Shown piece after piece: positions 32,423 through 40,571 of a stretch of 64,000 nucleotides of DNA. The first letter of the stretch is position 1; each line of letters starts with the position of its first letter. The position numbers were made by a program, and so were the translations under genes. Source of the stretch: Saccharothrix sp. S26 (GTDB taxonomy: Bacteria; Actinomycetota; Actinomycetes; Mycobacteriales; Pseudonocardiaceae); assembly GCF_021390395.1 (NCBI RefSeq), contig NZ_JAJUWT010000008.1:186001-250000 (forward strand). The letters run 5' to 3'. A model generated the notes under the pieces. That model was not told where the DNA came from and ran no database searches. It saw nothing but the letters and a program-made list of their open reading frames with translations.

Positions 32423-35116
32423 TCAGCGGTTGCAGCGGGGAGGTTCGTCCTCGCCCAACACCTTGGCGTGCAAGGTGAGTTGGCCGGCCTTGCCGATCTT
32501 GGCCTTGCCGTCGCCGTGCGGCCCCGGCGTCGCGTTCTCGTTGGCGGTGAGGCCGAGGACGTACGTCAGGTGCAACCCCTTGGACGCCTTGAGCGGGGGC
32601 GCACCGGTGATCCTCAGGATGGTGCCGGTCTTGTTGATCGTGTGCCCGATGTCCTTCCCGCTGCCTCGGGTGGTCTGTCCGCCGGTGTGGTGGGAGTACG
32701 ACGCGAAGCCGCTCCAGCGGAACCCGGACGGTGCGTTGAACTGCTGGGTGAGGCTGTTCAGGGCTTGGCCGGTGTCCTGCTCGAAGCCGACGGTGACGGT
32801 CATGAACCCGGTGTCGCCCGGCCTGACCTCCGGCATCGCGGGTTGGGTGACGGGGAGCGCGGTGTCGTTGTTGGTGAACGCTCGCAGTTCCGCGGTGTCC
32901 CGCACGGTGGCCGTCAGGCGCAGTGGTCGTGAGTCGGCGACGACGGCCTGGCCGTCGGTGTACCGGCCGGGTTGGGCGTCCGCCTTCGCCCTGATGCCCA
33001 GGACGTAGGCGAGCACGGAGCCCCGGTCGGTCCGGAACTGCTGGAGCCCCGTCAACCTCAAGCGCCGGTCGCCGTCCTCCAGGGAGGGCGTCAGCGCCGT
33101 CTCCCCGCTGCTCTCCCCGCGCCCGTCGACCTTGTAGTACGTGGACATCATCGTGCCGGTCCACTCGAACCCGGTCGGCGCGTCGAAGACCAGCTCGGCG
33201 TTCGCCAGGTCGATCGGGTTGTCGTCGGGGTTCTCGACGCTGATGGCGATCTGCCCGTCGGCGCCCGGTGCGATCGAGACCGCCGCGCGTTGGCAGACCT
33301 TCAGGTCGTCCGTCGGGGTCCGCTCGACCAGGAGGGTGTCGTGCGAGTCCGACTTGTCCGGGGACGTGTTGCCGCACTTGATCGACTCGACCGTCGCCGA
33401 GCAGGTGACCTCGCCGGTGGCCGCGCGGTCGATCGTGCCGCTGACGGTGATCGTCGCGGTGCCGCCGACCGGCAGGTCGAGCGGTTGCCGGAACGTGCCG
33501 TCCCCGGTGCTGCCCGCACGCCTGGCCGACGCGCCGTCGGCGGTCCGGGAGACGGCGATGTCCACGTCGGTCAGCGCGGGGTCGAGCGTGCCGGTCACCA
33601 GGGCGTCGGGGGCGTCGTTCGGTCCGTCGTTGCGGACGGTGACGGTGAAGCTGGTCCGGGCGCCCGCGGGTGCCGCGGCGGCGCCGTCCACGGTCAGCGG
33701 CATCGCGGTGGGCATGGTGACGACGAGGTTGCGCAGGCAGTGCCTGGACACCTCCCACCCGGTGCTCGCGGACAGGCCGAGCTTGAACGTCTCGGGCATC
33801 GGCGCCTGGCCCTCGGCGAGCTTGAGGTCCACGCCGTCGAACACGGTGGTGGTCGTGTCTCCCCGGGTGACGTGCACCGTCACCACGGCGTCGATGATCA
33901 GCACCTGGACGTGCGCCCGGTCGGTCCAGACCGCGTCCAGGCCGCCGGGGGCGGGGACCCCGGTGATGAAGCCGAACCCGTCGGCGCGGTCACCGGAGCC
34001 GCGCAGCACGATCCGGTTCGGCTTGCCGACGTCCTCGGTGCACGGTCCGGCCAGGCTCCCGGAGAAGTTGCCGCACTTGTCGAAGCCCAGGCCGAGCCAC
34101 CCCTTGGTGACACCGTCGCCCTTGCCGTCGGGACCGCGGCTGTACCCCAGGCCGGCGCCGTAGCCGCCCACGTCGGTGTCGTAGGCGCCGTCGATGAGGT
34201 AGACGGCGAAGCCGTCGCCGTTGCCTCCAGCGCAGTAGAAGTCGAAGTCGACGGAGACACCGGCCCTGGAGGGGAACGGGATGTTCAGCAGCGCCGTTCC
34301 CGCCTTCTCCCGCTCGGCGGGCGTCAGTTGCAGGCCGTCGTCACCCGCGAGGGTGGCATCGCCGCGCAACGTCCAGTCGTGCGCCAAATCTTCGACCCGC
34401 GTGGCCCGGAACGTCTCCTCGATCGGGAAGACCGCGGTCGTGGGCACGTCCTCTGGTTGCGCGGTCGGCTCGTCCGTGGTGGTGGGACTGCCGTCGGCAG
34501 GGGTTTCGTGGTCCTGGACGGCGTCCTCCTCGACCGGTTGTTCGGGGCCGGCGACGGGAGGCAGGCGTGCGCCGATGAGGTCGAACAGGCCCAGCACGAC
34601 GTCCGCGTAGAGGTGGAAGCCGCTTTCCAGGGGCGGCAGCGTGTCGTCGGCGTCGGGGGTGCCCGGCGGGGTGATGAGCCCGGTCAGTCCGCGCACCACC
34701 CCGTGCAGGGTCGACTGCGCGGTGGCGGTCAGCCACTTGACCTGCGGGTTGGCGACGATCGGGCGGAGGGGGCCGGGCGCGTGGGTGTCGATCGCGGCGA
34801 AGGCGGCGTCCGCCCAGCTCGTCGGCAGGTCCAGCAGCGCGCCCAAGGTGGGCCGGGACACGATCGGCGGCGGGTCGCCGTCGATCATGAAGTCCTCCCA
34901 CTCGAGCAGGTCGAACAGGAACTGGCCGCCCTTGTAGAACGGCCAGGGTGCGAGGGCGTCGAGGATCTGGCGGGCGCGTCGCGGGTCGTCCTGGCGGATC
35001 GCGACGCCGCGGCGGGCCAGGGTGCACAGCACCGCGCGCAGCCGGGTGTTGATGCGGCCCACGAATCGCAGCGCGGCCCGGTCGCTGTCGCGCAGGGCGG
35101 AGTCGGGGCCCGTCAC
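32423..35116 (-). CDS. L-type-lectin-like and DUF11-like multidomain protein without signal peptide
   Basis: 897 residues. 1-200 unrecognised, mostly helical; 200-235 acidic Pro/Thr linker; 240-470 a legume-type (L-type) lectin-like sandwich (VSVDFDFYCAGGNGDGFAVYLID, GGYGAGLGYS, LGLGFDKCGNFSG); 475-570 a DUF11/CARDB-like Ig fold (FTVTVRNDGPNDAPDALV); 580-730 and 740-897 two related beta-sandwich repeats. Cys residues occur in the beta domains, as in exported proteins, yet no signal peptide is visible from the GTG at 35116, which overlaps the prenyl synthase stop by four bases. Either it leaves by an unusual route or it works inside the cell. Confidence 0.75.
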   Translation of the reverse strand: MTGPDSALRDSDRAALRFVGRINTRLRAVLCTLARRGVAIRQDDPRRARQILDALAPWPFYKGGQFLFDLLEWEDFMIDGDPPPIVSRPTLGALLDLPTSWADAAFAAIDTHAPGPLRPIVANPQVKWLTATAQSTLHGVVRGLTGLITPPGTPDADDTLPPLESGFHLYADVVLGLFDLIGARLPPVAGPEQPVEEDAVQDHETPADGSPTTTDEPTAQPEDVPTTAVFPIEETFRATRVEDLAHDWTLRGDATLAGDDGLQLTPAEREKAGTALLNIPFPSRAGVSVDFDFYCAGGNGDGFAVYLIDGAYDTDVGGYGAGLGYSRGPDGKGDGVTKGWLGLGFDKCGNFSGSLAGPCTEDVGKPNRIVLRGSGDRADGFGFITGVPAPGGLDAVWTDRAHVQVLIIDAVVTVHVTRGDTTTTVFDGVDLKLAEGQAPMPETFKLGLSASTGWEVSRHCLRNLVVTMPTAMPLTVDGAAAAPAGARTSFTVTVRNDGPNDAPDALVTGTLDPALTDVDIAVSRTADGASARRAGSTGDGTFRQPLDLPVGGTATITVSGTIDRAATGEVTCSATVESIKCGNTSPDKSDSHDTLLVERTPTDDLKVCQRAAVSIAPGADGQIAISVENPDDNPIDLANAELVFDAPTGFEWTGTMMSTYYKVDGRGESSGETALTPSLEDGDRRLRLTGLQQFRTDRGSVLAYVLGIRAKADAQPGRYTDGQAVVADSRPLRLTATVRDTAELRAFTNNDTALPVTQPAMPEVRPGDTGFMTVTVGFEQDTGQALNSLTQQFNAPSGFRWSGFASYSHHTGGQTTRGSGKDIGHTINKTGTILRITGAPPLKASKGLHLTYVLGLTANENATPGPHGDGKAKIGKAGQLTLHAKVLGEDEPPRCNR

Positions 35117-36792
35117 AGCGGTCGGGTGGTGACGTAATGGGCGATCTGGCGCAGCACTGCTTTTCCTTCGTTCTCCGGGATGATGGACAGGTCGCGCTCG
35201 AACCGGGCGATGCCCTCGGCGGCCAGCCGGTCGGCGAGTTCGGTGGCGTAGTCGATGGAGCCGTGTCGCCGCATGGCGGCCAGCAGCTCGTCGGCGTCGT
35301 CCTGGGACTTGTCGGCGCGCGGTCGGTGCAGCAGTGCGCCGAGCCGTTGCCGCTCGCGCTGGTCGGCGTGGCGGAACAGGTGGATGAGCATCACGGTCCG
35401 CTTGCCCTCCAGCAGGTCGCCGAGGGTTTCCTTGCCGTAGAGGGCTTCGTCGCCGACGAGGTTGAGGATGTCGTCCTGGATCTGGAACGCGATCCCGATC
35501 AGCCGGAACGCCTCGTCGAAGCGGCCCAGCACGGCCGGGTCGGTGACGCCGGCGCACACCGCGCCCATCCGGCACGGTGTGATGCAGGTGTACCAGCCGG
35601 TCTTCTTGGTGCTCATGGTGAAGTAGTCCTCGTCGCGTGACGGCACCACGCGGCGGTGGATCCAGCCCAGCTCCATGGCCTGGCCCTCGATGGATTCCCG
35701 GCACATGTGCATGGCTTCCTGGATGAGCCCGAGCGTGCGGGCCAGCCCGAGGTTCTCCAGGTTGGCCAGCACGGCGTCCACGGCGAGCAGGTTGAGCCCG
35801 TCGCCGGTGTTGACCGCCAGGCCGTTGCCGAACTCGGCGTTCATCGTGGGCAGGCCGCGCCGGTGGGTCGACTCGTCGGCGATGTCGTCGTGCACGAGGA
35901 AGCCGTTGTGGAACAGCTCCAGCGCCGCGGCGGCCCGCACCGCGTTCTCGGGCTTCTCCCCGAACGCCGCGCACGCGGCGAACACCAACGTCGGGCGCAG
36001 GCCCTTGCCCTGCCGCGTCGGGTAGGACCGCATCAGGTCGTAGAGGTCCTCTTTCGGCTCGCGGTCGGGCAGCAGCCGGTCGATCTCCTGGTTGGCGCGG
36101 GCGCGACAGGCGGTCATGGTCTGCACCAAGTCGGCGTCGGTGACCGGTCGCAGCTCCCACCAGCCGGTGCTGCGGCGGCCGTCCCACAGCAGCCTGGGCG
36201 CGGCGATCGCGGTGCCGCCGATGGTCGGCTGGTCGCCCGGTTCGAGCGGTTGGCGGTTGGCGAGGAAGTCGACGGCGTGCCAGCCGGTCGGTTCGTCACC
36301 GTGCGGGGAATGGCGCGGTGCCGGGCCGCCGGCGGTCGTGCCCCACAGGCGGGGCACCTGTTCGCGGTAGTCGCGCCACAGCTGCTGCACGAACCGCAGG
36401 CCCGAAGCGCGTTGGGACAGCAGCACGAACGCGCGCCACACCGCCAGCACCCGGTCGCGCGGCCCGCGGACGTCCAGGCTCTGCGGCAGCACCTGCTCGA
36501 CCGGGGGTCGTTGGGCGTCGAAGACCAGGTTCATCGCGCGGTCGTCGAAGGCCACCTCCACGTCCGGCTCGCCGACCACCCCGGGTTCCACCAGCAGGCG
36601 GCTGTAGCGGGCGGACATGGTTGCCTTGCTGCCGTCGTGGAAGTGCAGCCCCAGCCGGATCTCCCGCATCTCCTCGGCGGCGGCGGCCACGATGGCGGGC
36701 GCGCGTTCCGACAACGCGACCACGGTCTCGGTCAGCAACCGCGCACCGGTGTACGGCGCGGATGCCGTCGTCACGGGCGTCTCAGTCGTCAC
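35113..36792 (-). CDS. Polyprenyl synthetase fused to an SCP2-like domain
   Basis: 559 residues, longer than a normal trans-prenyltransferase (about 320-350). Residues 1-150 resemble a sterol-carrier-protein-2 fold (PDVEVAFDDRAMNLVFDAQRP). Residues 220-559 are a polyprenyl diphosphate synthase with the GKGLRP substrate motif (262-267), the first Asp-rich motif DDIAD (302-306) and the second reduced to DDILN (440-444). It should condense isopentenyl diphosphate into a longer chain, or act as a class I terpene enzyme on such a chain. GTG start 36792 overlaps the upstream lipocalin-like gene by 11 bp. A carrier-like domain joined to a prenyl synthase suggests hydrophobic product handling. Confidence 0.85.
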   Translation of the reverse strand: MTTETPVTTASAPYTGARLLTETVVALSERAPAIVAAAAEEMREIRLGLHFHDGSKATMSARYSRLLVEPGVVGEPDVEVAFDDRAMNLVFDAQRPPVEQVLPQSLDVRGPRDRVLAVWRAFVLLSQRASGLRFVQQLWRDYREQVPRLWGTTAGGPAPRHSPHGDEPTGWHAVDFLANRQPLEPGDQPTIGGTAIAAPRLLWDGRRSTGWWELRPVTDADLVQTMTACRARANQEIDRLLPDREPKEDLYDLMRSYPTRQGKGLRPTLVFAACAAFGEKPENAVRAAAALELFHNGFLVHDDIADESTHRRGLPTMNAEFGNGLAVNTGDGLNLLAVDAVLANLENLGLARTLGLIQEAMHMCRESIEGQAMELGWIHRRVVPSRDEDYFTMSTKKTGWYTCITPCRMGAVCAGVTDPAVLGRFDEAFRLIGIAFQIQDDILNLVGDEALYGKETLGDLLEGKRTVMLIHLFRHADQRERQRLGALLHRPRADKSQDDADELLAAMRRHGSIDYATELADRLAAEGIARFERDLSIIPENEGKAVLRQIAHYVTTRPL

Positions 36793-37807
36793 GGGCGTCT
36801 CCGGCGAACTCGACGATGCCCTGGGCCTCGAAGCCGAACGTGCGGCCGGAGACCACGCCCTCGATCACGCAGCCGCCGAGCAGCTCGTGCACGCTGAACG
36901 GCTTCAGGCTCGTCTCGGACGGGTTGGCGATCCGGGCGGCCGTGGTGGGGCGGAAGTCGAGGACGAGCCGGTCCTCGCCCAGCCGCGCGGTGATCAGCAA
37001 CCGGCCGGGCACCGCCGGCGCGGGCGCGGTGGCCAGCGTCGCCGCCAGCGGAGGCACCAGCACCACCCGGTCGCGGTGGAGCTCACCGTGCACCGCGACC
37101 TCCAGCATGCGGCGCGGGAAGTGCCGCACCATCCGACCGTCCCGCCACAGCATCACCGAACCGTTGGCGGCGTCCTGGGGGTACTGCGGCTGGATGAGGG
37201 TGAACACCACCGACCACGGCGGCGGTCCCGCCGGGTCGTCGGACGGCGCGTTGGCGAAGCCGAACACCCAACCGCCCAGCACCGGCCAGCTCCACCGGCC
37301 GCGGACCCGTTCGTGGTAGCCGACCAGATCGCAGCGCACGTCACCGCTCGGTGACCGCAGCGTCCCCGAGCCGCGCACCCCCGGCTCGGACTGCCACCTC
37401 AGGAACTGGTCGTCCCCGAAAGGCGCGGTCTGCGCCGTGCACGGCCTGCTGGTCCGGGACAGCCGCAGGTCGACCGCGGGCAGGCCCGCCACGGCCGCGA
37501 CCTCGAACGGGCCGGGCGAGCCGTGCGGGTGCGGCAGCCGGAACGCCGACCACGCCGGATCGGGCGCGTCCGCGTTGAACTGGGTCGACGACCACCCGTG
37601 CACGGGGTCGTACACCAGGGCGATGGCCATCCGCTGCGGGCTCCACCGACCGCTCGACCCGTCCGCCGGGTACTCCACCCCGAGCACGGACAGGTTCGAG
37701 ATCACGGCGTGCCCGGTGGTGGGCGACACGAAGGCGTAATGCAACCACTGGCGATCGAGGAGATGGCACAACTGTGATTCGGGAAAAGGGCCTAGCACGC
37801 CCAGCAT
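36782..37807 (-). CDS. Lipocalin-like (CrtC/AttH-like) protein
   Basis: About 341 residues and beta-rich. The segments GWSSTQFNADAPDPAWSAF, DLVGYHERVRGRWSWPVLGGWVFGF and the paired-barrel layout resemble the CrtC/AttH superfamily, whose members include carotenoid 1,2-hydratase and some cyclase-like enzymes; the assignment rests on pattern only. ATG at 37807 has an AGGGGGG ribosome site five bases upstream, so the longer frame to 37990 is not used. First gene of an operon with the SCP2-prenyl synthase and the lectin-like protein. A role in modifying or cyclising an isoprenoid is an inference. Confidence 0.55.
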   Translation of the reverse strand: MLGVLGPFPESQLCHLLDRQWLHYAFVSPTTGHAVISNLSVLGVEYPADGSSGRWSPQRMAIALVYDPVHGWSSTQFNADAPDPAWSAFRLPHPHGSPGPFEVAAVAGLPAVDLRLSRTSRPCTAQTAPFGDDQFLRWQSEPGVRGSGTLRSPSGDVRCDLVGYHERVRGRWSWPVLGGWVFGFANAPSDDPAGPPPWSVVFTLIQPQYPQDAANGSVMLWRDGRMVRHFPRRMLEVAVHGELHRDRVVLVPPLAATLATAPAPAVPGRLLITARLGEDRLVLDFRPTTAARIANPSETSLKPFSVHELLGGCVIEGVVSGRTFGFEAQGIVEFAGDARDD

Positions 37808-38131
37808 CCAACCCCCCTGATAGTGCTGCCGCAGCAGCCGATTGTCTCGACACCGCTTCCGCTCACCGGGCGGAGCGAATGGTGAACAGGCGCGCTGGAT
37901 CGTCCGCGGTGACGTCCACTCGCCAGGTGGAGCAAGATATACCGCACCGGGACGAGTCCGTGCGAGTAACGCCCACCTATCGGGTGTCATGCCCCTGATG
38001 GGGTGCAGTCCGACCTTCGTGACGTTTTTCGTCCGATTTCCCGGTTCGGCCGGGAGCCGGCGTCACAGAACGGGGAAATCGCTCGTTCACCCGAATTCGC
38101 TCGCGGAGCGACCGGCACCGCCGGTGGCACT
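37808..38131. other. Intergenic region upstream of the prenyl synthase operon
   Basis: 324 bp between the lipocalin-like gene start and the lipase stop, same strand. It should contain the operon's promoter, but no convincing -35/-10 pair or operator was found. It includes a small CCCC/GGGG hairpin near 37988-38001. Confidence 0.4.
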
Positions 38132-38950
38132 TCAGGGAAGGTTCTTCTCCAGGGCCGCCACGTACGCCTTCATGAGGTGGTCGCGCATCCCGTCGGCGGC
38201 CGGCGCGAACAAGTCGGCGGTCAGTCCCTTGGCGCGGTCGAGCAGTTTGGACACCCGGGGCATGGAGTCGCGGACCTTGCCCGAGGAGTCGATGTAGCGC
38301 AGTTCCGCGACGTGGCGGAACACCGGCCCGGGCGGCACCTGCGCGACGATGTCGTTGTTGTTGACCACCCGGAACGTCCGACCGGCCAGCGCCCGGTCGT
38401 AGGCCTTGACCAAGGCGCCGTTGCACGTGCGGGGCTGCCCGAAGGTGTAGACGCCGTGCGCCGACAGCCGCGGCTCCTCGAAGTGCAGCCAGGCCGCGGC
38501 CAGCATCGCCAGCGCGCCGCCGAGGCTGTGCCCGGTGAACCACACCGTCTGCTCTCCCGTGCGCAGCTCCTGGACGGCCGCGACGACGGACGGGATGACC
38601 CCCCGCAACGCCTCGGCGAACCCGTAGTGGACCAGGCCGGTCCTCGCCGGTCCGGGCCACGGCGGAACGGTCGCGTCGGAGAACCAGTCGCGCAACTGGA
38701 GTGGCTCGGTGCCGCGAAAGGCGGTCACGATCATCGTCGGGCTCGCCATCGTGTACGCCTGGGTGTCGCTGAGCGCGAACGGCGGCTTGAACGTCGAGTA
38801 GTGGTGACGCACCTGATCGAACCCCCACTCACCGGCGGTGGCCTCGATCTCGGCCCGGTTCCCGTAGGCCAGTTCGGCGGCCTTCGCCAAGCAGTACGCC
38901 TGGCGGGCGTCGTACCCGGAGGCCAGGTGGTTCAGCGTCGGCGCAGACAT
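38132..38950 (-). CDS. Lipase family protein (class 3, alpha/beta-hydrolase)
   Basis: 272 residues, no signal peptide. The catalytic triad can be placed: Ser142 in GHSLGG, Asp200 in VVNNNDIVAQ, His258 in RDHLMKAY. The TAFRGTE segment supplies the oxyanion region, typical of fungal-type class 3 lipases. ATG at 38950 with GGAGG seven bases upstream is preferred to the longer frame. It would hydrolyse acylglycerols or related esters; it lies next to the putative isoprenoid operon but in its own transcription unit. Confidence 0.88.
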   Translation of the reverse strand: MSAPTLNHLASGYDARQAYCLAKAAELAYGNRAEIEATAGEWGFDQVRHHYSTFKPPFALSDTQAYTMASPTMIVTAFRGTEPLQLRDWFSDATVPPWPGPARTGLVHYGFAEALRGVIPSVVAAVQELRTGEQTVWFTGHSLGGALAMLAAAWLHFEEPRLSAHGVYTFGQPRTCNGALVKAYDRALAGRTFRVVNNNDIVAQVPPGPVFRHVAELRYIDSSGKVRDSMPRVSKLLDRAKGLTADLFAPAADGMRDHLMKAYVAALEKNLP

Positions 38951-39084
38951 CGTCCATCCTCCTGCAGACAACAGGTCAACGGCGGCCACGTCCCCCGCCA
39001 CCTCCCCTCTGCGTACCTCCGCCACAGCCCACCGCGCCACCGGCGGCGCCACGGTTCACCCCGCCGGGCAACCTCCATCACCCT

Positions 39085-39290
39085 GTGCCGCGAAAGCCGG
39101 TCGTCGCCCTGGTGGGTGACGGCGCCCTGGGGACGAACGGCCTGCCGGAGCTGATCACCGTCGCCGACCGGTGGCGCACCCGTGCCGATCCGAGGTTCGT
39201 GGTGCTGGTGCCGCACGACCGCGACCTCAGGCGTGGCACGAGGCGTTCCACGCCGACCCACCACCGAGCTGGAGGAACGGCTGGGCGAGC
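39085..39290 (+). pseudogene. Remnant of a thiamine-pyrophosphate-dependent enzyme
   Basis: A fragment of about 50 residues (KPVVALVGDGALGTNGLPELITVADRW, then FVVLVPHDRDLR) matches the TPP-binding region (GDGx~25N) of pyruvate oxidase/acetolactate synthase-like enzymes. At about 39230 the frame shifts and the match continues as AWHEAFHADPP. Both ends of a 550-600 residue gene are missing. The flanking DNA shows no ribosome site. This is a decayed gene fragment. Confidence 0.7.
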
Positions 39291-39457
39291 CGGACCCCTT
39301 CCCACCCGACGGCAGTGCGCCGATGCCGCGAGCATCGAGACGACCGCGACGGTGTCGGTGCGGATCGGGGTGGTCGACGTTCCGGCGAACAGCTGATCAA
39401 CACCCCTGGGCGTCATCGGTGTCCTGGCCGACGACGTCGACAACCGACCAGCTCGGG

Positions 39458-39829
39458 TCAATGCCCGAGTGCTTCGTCGACGGTGTGGTGGAGGCTGAGC
39501 ACGTCGTCCAGGCCGGTGATCTCCAGGGGGCGGATGACCGGCCGGTTGGCGTCGACCACGACGCGCAGCGTCCCGTCGGTGTCCTGAGCGTGTCGGGCGG
39601 CGGTGAGGAGTGCGGACAGGCCGATCGAGTCGATGAACTCCACTTCGGCGAGGTCCACGACGTACAGCCGGTGGGAGCCGCGGTCGAGCGCATCGGTCAA
39701 GGCGGCGTCGAGCACCGGTGCCGAGTCCAGGTCGATCTCGCCGGCCACCTCGATGATCAGGGCATCGTCGAGGATCCGGCGGTCGATCGTCACCGCTGCC
39801 GGTTCGGTGTCGCCGGGTCGATCACTCAC
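39458..39829 (-). CDS. STAS-domain anti-sigma factor antagonist
   Basis: 123 residues forming a single STAS domain. The phosphorylatable Ser is Ser68 in VEFIDSIGLSALL, the standard SpoIIAA/RsbV site. Unphosphorylated, it should bind a partner anti-sigma ATPase and free a sigma factor. GTG start at 39829 overlaps the stop of the ATPase gene by eight bases, so the two proteins are a likely partner pair. The C-terminal part after residue 95 may mediate specificity. Confidence 0.92.
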   Translation of the reverse strand: MSDRPGDTEPAAVTIDRRILDDALIIEVAGEIDLDSAPVLDAALTDALDRGSHRLYVVDLAEVEFIDSIGLSALLTAARHAQDTDGTLRVVVDANRPVIRPLEITGLDDVLSLHHTVDEALGH

Positions 39830-40280
39830 GGTTGTCCCGGTTCGGCGCCGCTGCCAGGTGGGGGCTGCGGCCGTTCGGGCGGTCCAGCTCCAGCTCGGCC
39901 CACACCGTCTTGTGGTCGGGGTGCCGCACCACGCCCCACGCCGTGGCCAGCGCGCCCACGATGATCATGCCGCGGCCCCCGGAGGTGTCCGGGCGGCGGA
40001 TCCGGGGTTGTCCGACCGAGGTGTCGTCGACCTCGATGCGCAGGCGCCGGCCTTGGTCGATCAAGAGCAGTCGGCAGGTGCGGGGAGGCGTGCCATGTCG
40101 ACGCGCGTTGCCGACCAACTCGTCGGTCACCTGCACGGCGTCCTCGACGGCGACCCCGTCGCGGCCGTCGAGCAGGTCGCGTACCAGGCGTCGCACCTCC
40201 CGGAGGGTGATCTCGTCGATGTCGCGGACCAGGGCGATGTCGACGGTGTCACCTCTCGTGCTCCATGACTGCTCGTGCAC
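39822..40280 (-). CDS. Anti-sigma-factor-type ATP-binding protein (HATPase_c, RsbW/SpoIIAB-like)
   Basis: 152 residues of the GHKL fold: N-box VTDELVGNARRHG, G1 region VDDTS, and GRGMIIVGALATAWG as the G2-like loop. Such stand-alone ATPases phosphorylate the STAS antagonist and/or sequester a sigma factor. The GTG at 40280 has GAGGTGG about eight bases before it. Next to the STAS gene, so together they form a partner-switching pair; no sigma factor is encoded nearby. Confidence 0.88.
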   Translation of the reverse strand: MHEQSWSTRGDTVDIALVRDIDEITLREVRRLVRDLLDGRDGVAVEDAVQVTDELVGNARRHGTPPRTCRLLLIDQGRRLRIEVDDTSVGQPRIRRPDTSGGRGMIIVGALATAWGVVRHPDHKTVWAELELDRPNGRSPHLAAAPNRDNRE

Positions 40281-40571
40281 GGTTACACCACCTCGTGTGC
40301 ATGACGGCTGCGGGGAGGGCAGCATGACGTGCCGGATTTACCCGTTGACTCCGGATGTCAACCGCCCGGCAGCAGTGGTTCACGAGGTGAGCGGATTCAT
40401 GATCGCCCGAGAGGCGGGCCGGGCAACCCGGACCACCACGGGATGCGTCCGCGTCGCCGGATCCGCCGTGCGAGTCGTCGGTGTGCACGGTTCGTGTCGG
40501 GCGGTCGTTTGGCACCGCCGTCGGCGGGGCATCTGGGGATGTCCACGGACGGACGACCGGAAGGGACGGCG

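Noticed and set aside
37808..37990. Longer start for the lipocalin-like protein
   Set aside because: The ATG at 37807 has an excellent ribosome site and the extension is Arg/Cys-rich without structure.
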